The notes beneath the pieces were generated by a model. It had not been told where the DNA came from. It saw nothing but the letters and a program-made list of their open reading frames with translations, and did no database searches. This document shows positions 61,301-64,000 of a stretch of DNA of 64,000 nt, one piece after another. Position numbers and translations under genes: made by a program. Origin of the DNA: Antedon bifida (Eukaryota > Echinodermata > Crinoidea > Comatulida > Antedonidae); the NCBI GenBank assembly GCA_963402885.1, contig OY727099.1, positions 11,892,001 through 11,956,000 of the forward strand, read 5' to 3'. Position 1 is the first letter of the stretch, and the number at the start of each line of letters is the position of its first letter.

Positions 61301-63994
61301 TGACTAAACAAAATAATAATAATTAATAATATATTGTTTTGCATGGCGAAATCAAATGTTAAGTTTGCAGCTCTCCATATGAGTTCAATTCAATTACAAC
61401 TTTCCAGCTTTATTTGTGTTAAGCCTTATCTACACTTTATGTGACACAAAATGTGATGTGCCCATGTATGAACATGATGATGTCATATCACAACCATATT
61501 TGGGAACATCACACTTTTTTGTCAAACTAGTTTGGTAGTGTAGACAGAGCTTTAAGATACTTGCAAACGTCAATGTAAAACCATTTGTAATACGGGATCC
61601 ATAATGCAGTACTACTACAATGTTTTTTTAGTTGGAAGCCTTCCATTCAGCGATAAGCTGTTTTACATACTACCAGACATTGTACCCTTATCCAACGCTT
61701 CTGCACTGTGTAAAGATCTAGACGCCGACCTTCCAATCATCAAGACACAAAAGGAAAATGAAGCGTTTCGTTCGATTGGACTTTCGTTTTGGTTGGCGTT
61801 AAACGATAAAGATACAGAAGAGGAGTTTGTGTGGTCAACACGTATAGATGAAGATCAACAATTACGTAAGATTTTGATTTCCACTAAAGCGTGGTTCCCA
61901 CTAGAACGCAACGCAACGACGTATAACGACCTGCGATGTTCACAGCACTATTGCGTAATCACAAGTGGGAACCGACGACGCAATAGTGCTGTGAACATCG
62001 CAGGTTTGATTTCACGCAGGCGGGGGCAAACACAATTATTTGAAGGGCATTTTTTACGTTGCGTCGGTTGCCTTACATTGCGTCGCTAGTGGGAACCAAG
62101 CTTTAGGCGGCGCAATACAAGAACGTAGGCGCACAACGCAAGCGAATTGACCAATCACAAGCGAAAGTTATGTTCACGTCACGTCCTGCGCGTCCTAGTG
62201 GGAACATAGTGGGAACTAAAATTTTAGAAGACATAGTTTTGCGTGCGTGTAATGGGTTTTTCCGTGACATCTTTCCATGCTTAAGTGCTATTCATATAGC
62301 TAGACTATACGTAGGCTTTGGACATTGTACTAGTAGTAAATTGATGCATTATTTTGAATTTAAAAGATGATTATTGTTTTTGCAGTCGGCTGGAACTTGC
62401 TACCAGTTTCCGGTAATGGTATAGATAGAGACTGTACAGCGTATGTTGATGGACACTGGGAAATTGTCAATTGTGACGAACAATATACCGTATTTTGTGA
62501 AAAGGGTGAGTTGAAGTTTTAGTATTATGCCTACACAAATGACTGTAAACAAGAAATGAGCTGGTAAAGGCCAACTCAAGACAGCGTCGTACGACGAGGC
62601 CCGACGAGTTGCCTCGTCGGGAGAAAATTAAAGATCCAATCGAAATTAAAGTTCTACCAACGACCTAGACACTACGACCAACGCAATCTCAAGACGACTC
62701 TTCTCGTCGGGATTCAACTCAGACAGCACTGACGAGTCAAGACGTTTCTGTCGGGCCTTGTCGCACGACGCTGTCTGAAATGGCCTTAATACAATAGCTT
62801 TAAAAAGAAACATCTTTGTTTTATTGAGGTACAGGCGCTCTAGGCTATAAATACTCTCAAGTCAAATAGTAGTTTCCCGTATAGGCCAATTTACACAGAC
62901 GAGCGGTAACGGTACTTAGCGGAAAACCGCGTAGCTTGTTCAACGTAGAATCTGTATCTGTCCTGAGCGGAAACCGCCCGTCCGCTCTGCGTTGTGTGTA
63001 AATGGTCATAAGGAATGACATAGATTTTATATTTGTTACGTTACCGCTAAATTGGCCTGTACTCTTGATGTTTCGAATACACCGTATCTTCATTTTATTT
63101 ACTTTCTATGGTATATTGTTAATAAAAATATTTTATTTTATCTTACGTCATTTGAACACCAGCGGTCTGTCGTAGCTCTCTTGGGATGGAAGACAGAACG
63201 ATACCTGATGAAAATATCTTGGCATCTAGTAACCCTGAACAAGCCTTTCATAGTAGGCTACAAAGATTCAATGCAGGTTGGCGTGGTGTCAACTCGACTT
63301 CTTCGCAGGAGTGGATTCAAGCTGATCTTGGCGGTGAGAAACTTGTCGCTGGGACGATTCTACAGGGTTGTGACACTATGGAGTGGGTGACAAGTTACCA
63401 TGTGAATTACAGTTCAGATGGTGTTCACTTTGAATATGCGATGAACGAACGAAATGCAAAACTAAGTATTCTGGTAAAATCTTATGTAGATGATATGTGA
63501 TATGTGATATTAATGTAGTATTGTTTTATGCATCTATTTATGAAAAAAAAGTAGGGGGGCCTTACGCGTGGTTCCCACTAGAGACGCAACGCAAGCACGT
63601 ATGTGCAACGCAACTGAGTTGACCAATGACAAGTTACTGTTCGAATAATCGCTTGTGATTGGTCTAATCGTCTCTAGTGGGAAACAAACTTAACTAAAAT
63701 AATGAAATGCAAACAACAGGACTATATGTAGTTTAATGCTAATTTTGATTAATGAACCTTTTTGGTTTCCTGTTGGGTGAGAGAAAGCAATAAATAAAAA
63801 TAGATTAATAAATAGATTAATAAATACTGTAATATTTTACGGTTTAAATTATTTAAAGTTTGATGGAAATGTTGATCGTAACACGCCGGTGACGAATCTG
63901 TTTTATTACTCGGTCACCGCTCGTTTTATACGTATTATTGCTGTGGCCTGGGAGACTCAAGTCTGTATTCGATTTGAACTTATTGGATGCAGAG
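52314..63994 (+). CDS. Modular secreted SRCR / F5-8C / EGF / C-type lectin protein (partial)
   Basis: Exons with supported frames: 52314-52371 (signal peptide), 53040-53351 (SRCR), 55404-55661 + 56238-56351 (CTLDa1), 56998-57228 + 57557-57676 (CTLDb1), 58007-58323 + 58795-58930 (F5/8C), 59446-59562 (EGF), 59992-60264 + 60575-60691 (CTLDa2), 61632-61865 + 62386-62505 (CTLDb2), 63163-63473 + 63859-63994 (F5/8C). Every module is bounded by phase-1 introns, so any can be skipped or duplicated without shifting frame. Two damaged exons (53445-53535, F5/8C; 54347 on, EGF) lie between SRCR and CTLDa1 and are probably skipped. The gene continues beyond 64000. These modules are typical of extracellular recognition, adhesion or immune proteins; the role is inference. 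Confidence 0.85.
52732..52960. repeat. Retroposon-like repeat in intron 1 of the lectin gene
   Basis: TTATTCATTTAGCATTCATT, 'CAAGGACGACCCATAAAATT' and 'TTTCCAATGGGGTCCATTGC'. A diverged relative is at 53605-53770 (AGGACAACCCACTTAATCC). Family unknown. Confidence 0.4.
53040..53351 (+). CDS. SRCR domain exon
   Basis: One phase 1-1 exon encodes a full scavenger receptor cysteine-rich domain: 'YRLKDGGSWLEGRLEVEHSS', 'EWGTVCEDLFDLNAAHVAC', 'GGGSGRIWLSQLQCNGNETS', 'LEECTHNGWGNEPHGC' and 'DICIVC'. The WGTVC, VAC and LxECxHxxWG motifs are diagnostic. Confidence 0.96.
53445..53535 (+). pseudogene. Orphan second-half F5/8C exon (block 1)
   Basis: 'EARFIRIEVLMSDIFCMRFE' followed by ILGCQ and a donor (CAAG|GTAAGC) matches the intact exons at 58795-58930 and 63859-63994 ('RFIRI.AV.WE..VCIRFE.IGC'). 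The first 35-40 nt of the exon are unrecognisable and the matching first-half exon is absent from 53352-53444. Its phase 0 entry cannot follow the phase 1 SRCR exon. Confidence 0.75.
54158..54302. mobile_element. Family B inverted-repeat element
   Basis: GCTTGGTTCCCACTAGGAACG at left, TCCTAGTGGGAACCAAAC at right, with TTGACCAATCACACGCGA inside. Confidence 0.85.
54347..54422 (+). pseudogene. Truncated EGF exon (block 1)
   Basis: Acceptor TTTTACTAG then 'IDWCQSSPCIHGLCVNQGLQ' and YNC: five of six EGF cysteines' worth of pattern is expected but the exon stops after the fourth or fifth. It runs directly into a LINE fragment, meeting TGA soon after. Compare the intact EGF exon 59446-59562. Confidence 0.8.
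54425..55060 (+). mobile_element. 5'-truncated LINE inserted in the EGF exon
   Basis: From about 54426 the frame reads 'TLNIFDINKLQTALFMYRYS', 'NNKLPTTFNGFF', 'HTYNTRNANN' and 'LLWNSLNPSI', ending at TAA (about 54736): the C-terminus of a CR1/jockey-like reverse transcriptase. A 3' UTR follows (GGCTTAAAGCCCCTTGGGG) to about 55060 with GTGAATAAATTTGAACTTG. The 5' end coincides with the break in the EGF exon. Confidence 0.85.
55075..55345. mobile_element. Two adjacent family B elements
   Basis: A diverged copy (55075-55205; TTGACCAATCATGACGTGA) and a better one (55208-55345; GCTTGGTTCCCACCAGGACG, TTTGACCAATGACAAACGA). The right end of the second is eroded. Confidence 0.65.
55404..56351 (+). 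CDS. CTLDa1: C-type lectin-like domain with EPN motif
   Basis: Exons 55404-55661 and 56238-56351 (donor GATA|GTAATG, phase 1). 'AVELCERSYNARLPVFKTRS', 'FWLALNDGENEGVFVWS', 'WKTNEPNNVVNEDCVTF', 'TWNDIPCKQRISVIC'. EPN plus WND is the full calcium/mannose-type sugar-binding signature. The first exon's apparent stop (55674) is beyond the donor. Confidence 0.9.
55822..55950. mobile_element. Family A MITE between CTLDa1 exons
   Basis: AAGCTCTGTCTACACTACAAC at left, TTTGACTGTGTAGACAGAGC at right. Confidence 0.8.
56377..56518. mobile_element. Family A MITE after CTLDa1
   Basis: Complete, AAGCTCTGTCTACACTATC ... GTAGTGTGGACAGAGCTT, starting 25 bp after the exon donor. Confidence 0.88.
56810..56975. 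repeat. Family G repeat, copy 2
   Basis: GTAGTATACGTATGAAACGC, then CATATGTGCCAAAATATG; ends ACTCCGTCTCAGACT. Lies just before CTLDb1. Confidence 0.6.
56998..57676 (+). CDS. CTLDb1: C-type lectin-like domain without EPN
   Basis: Exons 56998-57228 and 57557-57676. 'AFSACDSLGLSLPVITTQRK', 'FWLALNDKDAEDKFVWS', 'DRDCTVYVDGQWNIVNCND', 'SVLCEK'. No EPN/QPD and WND replaced by WNI, so calcium-dependent sugar binding is unlikely. The first donor is weak (CAAG|GTTCGT), unlike its paralog at 61865 (GTAAGA). Confidence 0.85.
57695..57729. repeat. (CTAT)n microsatellite
   Basis: About eight CTAT units with one interruption, 20 bp after the CTLDb1 donor. Confidence 0.9.
58007..58930 (+). CDS. F5/8 type C (discoidin) domain, block 2
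   Basis: Exons 58007-58323 (phase 1-0) and 58795-58930 (phase 0-1). 'CSNAIGMEDGSIPNSNILTS', 'RLNQQTSEGVWNVS', 'EWIQVDLGVVDIITGLMVQG', 'WVTSYHVNHSSDGVYFEYAM' and 'SRFIRIVAVNWEAGVCIRFE', ending PIGC. Both conserved cysteines are present. It binds lipid or glycan in known relatives. Confidence 0.94.
58487..58649. mobile_element. Family A MITE between F5/8C exons
   Basis: AAGCTCTGTCTACACTATC at left; AAGTTTGACAGCGTAGGCAG at right. Confidence 0.85.
58950..59090. repeat. Family G repeat, copy 3
   Basis: GTAGTATACGTATGAAACGC, CATATGTGCCAAAATATTTA and CCGTCTGGAACCCAGACT. Confidence 0.6.
59216..59395 (+). repeat. SINE tail fragment (no tRNA head)
   Basis: TCTCGGATAAGCACTAAACC, GGTCCAGTGTACACATCTGG, GGTGTACTAGTTCACACACT. 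Same family as 22660. Confidence 0.75.
59446..59562 (+). CDS. EGF-like domain exon, block 2
   Basis: Phase 1-1 exon: 'KKYCVYYAPCQNGGICSDDK' then 'YTYNCECLDGYFGKNCEH'. All six cysteines and the G-Y/F-x-G-x-x-C ending are in place. No calcium-binding D-x-D/N-E motif. Confidence 0.95.
59992..60691 (+). CDS. CTLDa2: C-type lectin-like domain with EPN
   Basis: Exons 59992-60264 (donor GATA|GTAATG as in CTLDa1) and 60575-60691. 'AAMQLCDTLYDAHLPVFKTK', 'TWLALNDRVTNRDYYWT', 'WNVGEPNGETDEECCFAF', 'TFGDVPCDWNLSIVCEK'. EPN is kept but WND has become FGD, and an extra Cys follows the usual one, so calcium binding may be altered. Confidence 0.9.
60726..60878. mobile_element. Family A MITE after CTLDa2
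   Basis: AAGCTCTGTCTACACTATC ... AGTTTGATAGTGTAGACAG. Confidence 0.85.
60920..61080. mobile_element. Family B element after CTLDa2
   Basis: GCGTGGTTCTCACTGGAGAC, 'AGCGAGTTGACCAATGACAA', 'CGTTGCGTCGCTAGTGG'. Confidence 0.75.
61196..61300 (+). repeat. Tandem repeat GCTATTGAGAGGGGCGCCCA, about 3 units
   Basis: A unit of about 44 bp (TTGCTATTGAGAGGGGCGCC, CAATTTAAAGCTTGCTTG) occurs three times. A single copy also lies at 60379-60420 in the CTLDa2 intron. Confidence 0.85.
61421..61552. mobile_element. Family A MITE before CTLDb2
   Basis: Left end eroded (AAGCCTTATCTACACTTTAT), right end intact (TTTGGTAGTGTAGACAGAGC). Confidence 0.8.
61632..62505 (+). CDS. CTLDb2: C-type lectin-like domain without EPN
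   Basis: Exons 61632-61865 and 62386-62505. 'ASALCKDLDADLPIIKTQKE', 'SFWLALNDKDTEEEFVWST', 'VGWNLLPVSGNGIDRDCTAY', 'HWEIVNCDEQYTVFCEK'. Very close to CTLDb1 and likewise lacking calcium-site residues. Confidence 0.92.
61884..62217. mobile_element. Family B elements with an embedded 27-bp hairpin
   Basis: Two family B units lie between the CTLDb2 exons. Inside the first, 61930-61956 and 61978-62004 are perfect 27-bp inverted repeats (CCTGCGATGTTCACAGCACT...) around a 21-bp loop carrying AAGTGGGAACC, as if a fragment was inverted and duplicated. Confidence 0.7.
62566..62788. mobile_element. Family E inverted-repeat element, copy 2
   Basis: AAAGGCCAACTCAAGACAGC at left; GCTGTCTGAAATGGCCTTA at right. 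Interior words CGTCGTACGACGAGGCCC and GACGAGTCAAGACGTTTC match the 5711 copy. Confidence 0.85.
62883..63058. mobile_element. Family F inverted-repeat element, copy 2
   Basis: AGGCCAATTTACACAGACGA at left; GTTACCGCTAAATTGGCCT at right. GCGGAAACCGCCCGTCCGCT is inside. Confidence 0.82.
63163..63994 (+). CDS. F5/8 type C domain, block 3
   Basis: Exons 63163-63473 and 63859-63994, same phases and second-exon length (136 nt) as block 2. 'CRSSLGMEDRTIPDENILAS', 'EWIQADLGGEKLVAGTILQG', 'WVTSYHVNYSSDGVHFEYAM', 'ARFIRIIAVAWETQVCIRFE'. The last base before the window end is intronic (AGAG|GTAAGT). Confidence 0.94.
63560..63690. mobile_element. Family B element between F5/8C exons of block 3
   Basis: GCGTGGTTCCCACTAGAGAC at left, TCGTCTCTAGTGGGAAACAA at right, 'GAGTTGACCAATGACAAG' inside. 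Confidence 0.85.
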
Positions 63995-64000
63995 GTAAGT

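Overview
The window is animal nuclear DNA: intron-rich genes with GT-AG splice sites, low GC, and many DNA-transposon relics, tRNA-derived SINEs and LINE 3' ends. A foldback transposon of the kind classically described as sea-urchin TU elements, and large secreted proteins built from SRCR, F5/8C, EGF and C-type lectin modules, point to an echinoderm-like marine deuterostome. A crinoid is my guess, with low confidence. All exon models below were built by eye from splice sites, reading-frame phase and family knowledge.

Layout. (1) 234-1350, minus: the first three coding exons of a CYP39A1-like cytochrome P450 running off the left edge. (2) 2300-3388, plus: JAGN1, two exons, head-to-head with the P450. 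(3) 4568-10562, minus: a conventional alpha-tubulin with an ATG-only first coding exon and a 3.8 kb first intron. (4) 11948-16838, minus: a strongly diverged alpha-tubulin with the same architecture, whose intron carries a 2.0 kb foldback element nested in a MITE. (5) 18069-21729, plus: a complete eight-exon uronyl 2-O-sulfotransferase (UST)-like gene. (6) 24224-50599, plus: a gene of about 34 coding exons for a secreted protein of roughly 4,070 residues that I cannot name. It has a signal peptide, beta-sandwich repeats of DUF11-like pattern, a CXC array, an EGF-like unit, a WSC domain, a very large CX3C array with three convertase-like sites, and an Asp-box near the C-terminus. (7) 52314-63994 and beyond, plus: a modular secreted gene with signal peptide and SRCR, then a roughly 5 kb repeating block F5/8C - EGF - CTLDa - CTLDb. 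Block 1 is decayed, block 2 is complete, and block 3 begins before the right edge.

How they relate. The first five genes are housekeeping or matrix-enzyme types (sterol metabolism, ER protein, tubulin, glycosaminoglycan sulfation). The last two are large extracellular or defence-like proteins that grew by exon duplication, and nearly all their introns are phase 1. Mobile DNA takes up much of the non-coding space. I recognise at least eight short inverted-repeat families, the largest with 16 copies, and one abuts a splice donor. Two likely coding lesions or annotation traps lie in the giant gene (near 40670 and 42515), and block 1 of the lectin gene is visibly degrading.
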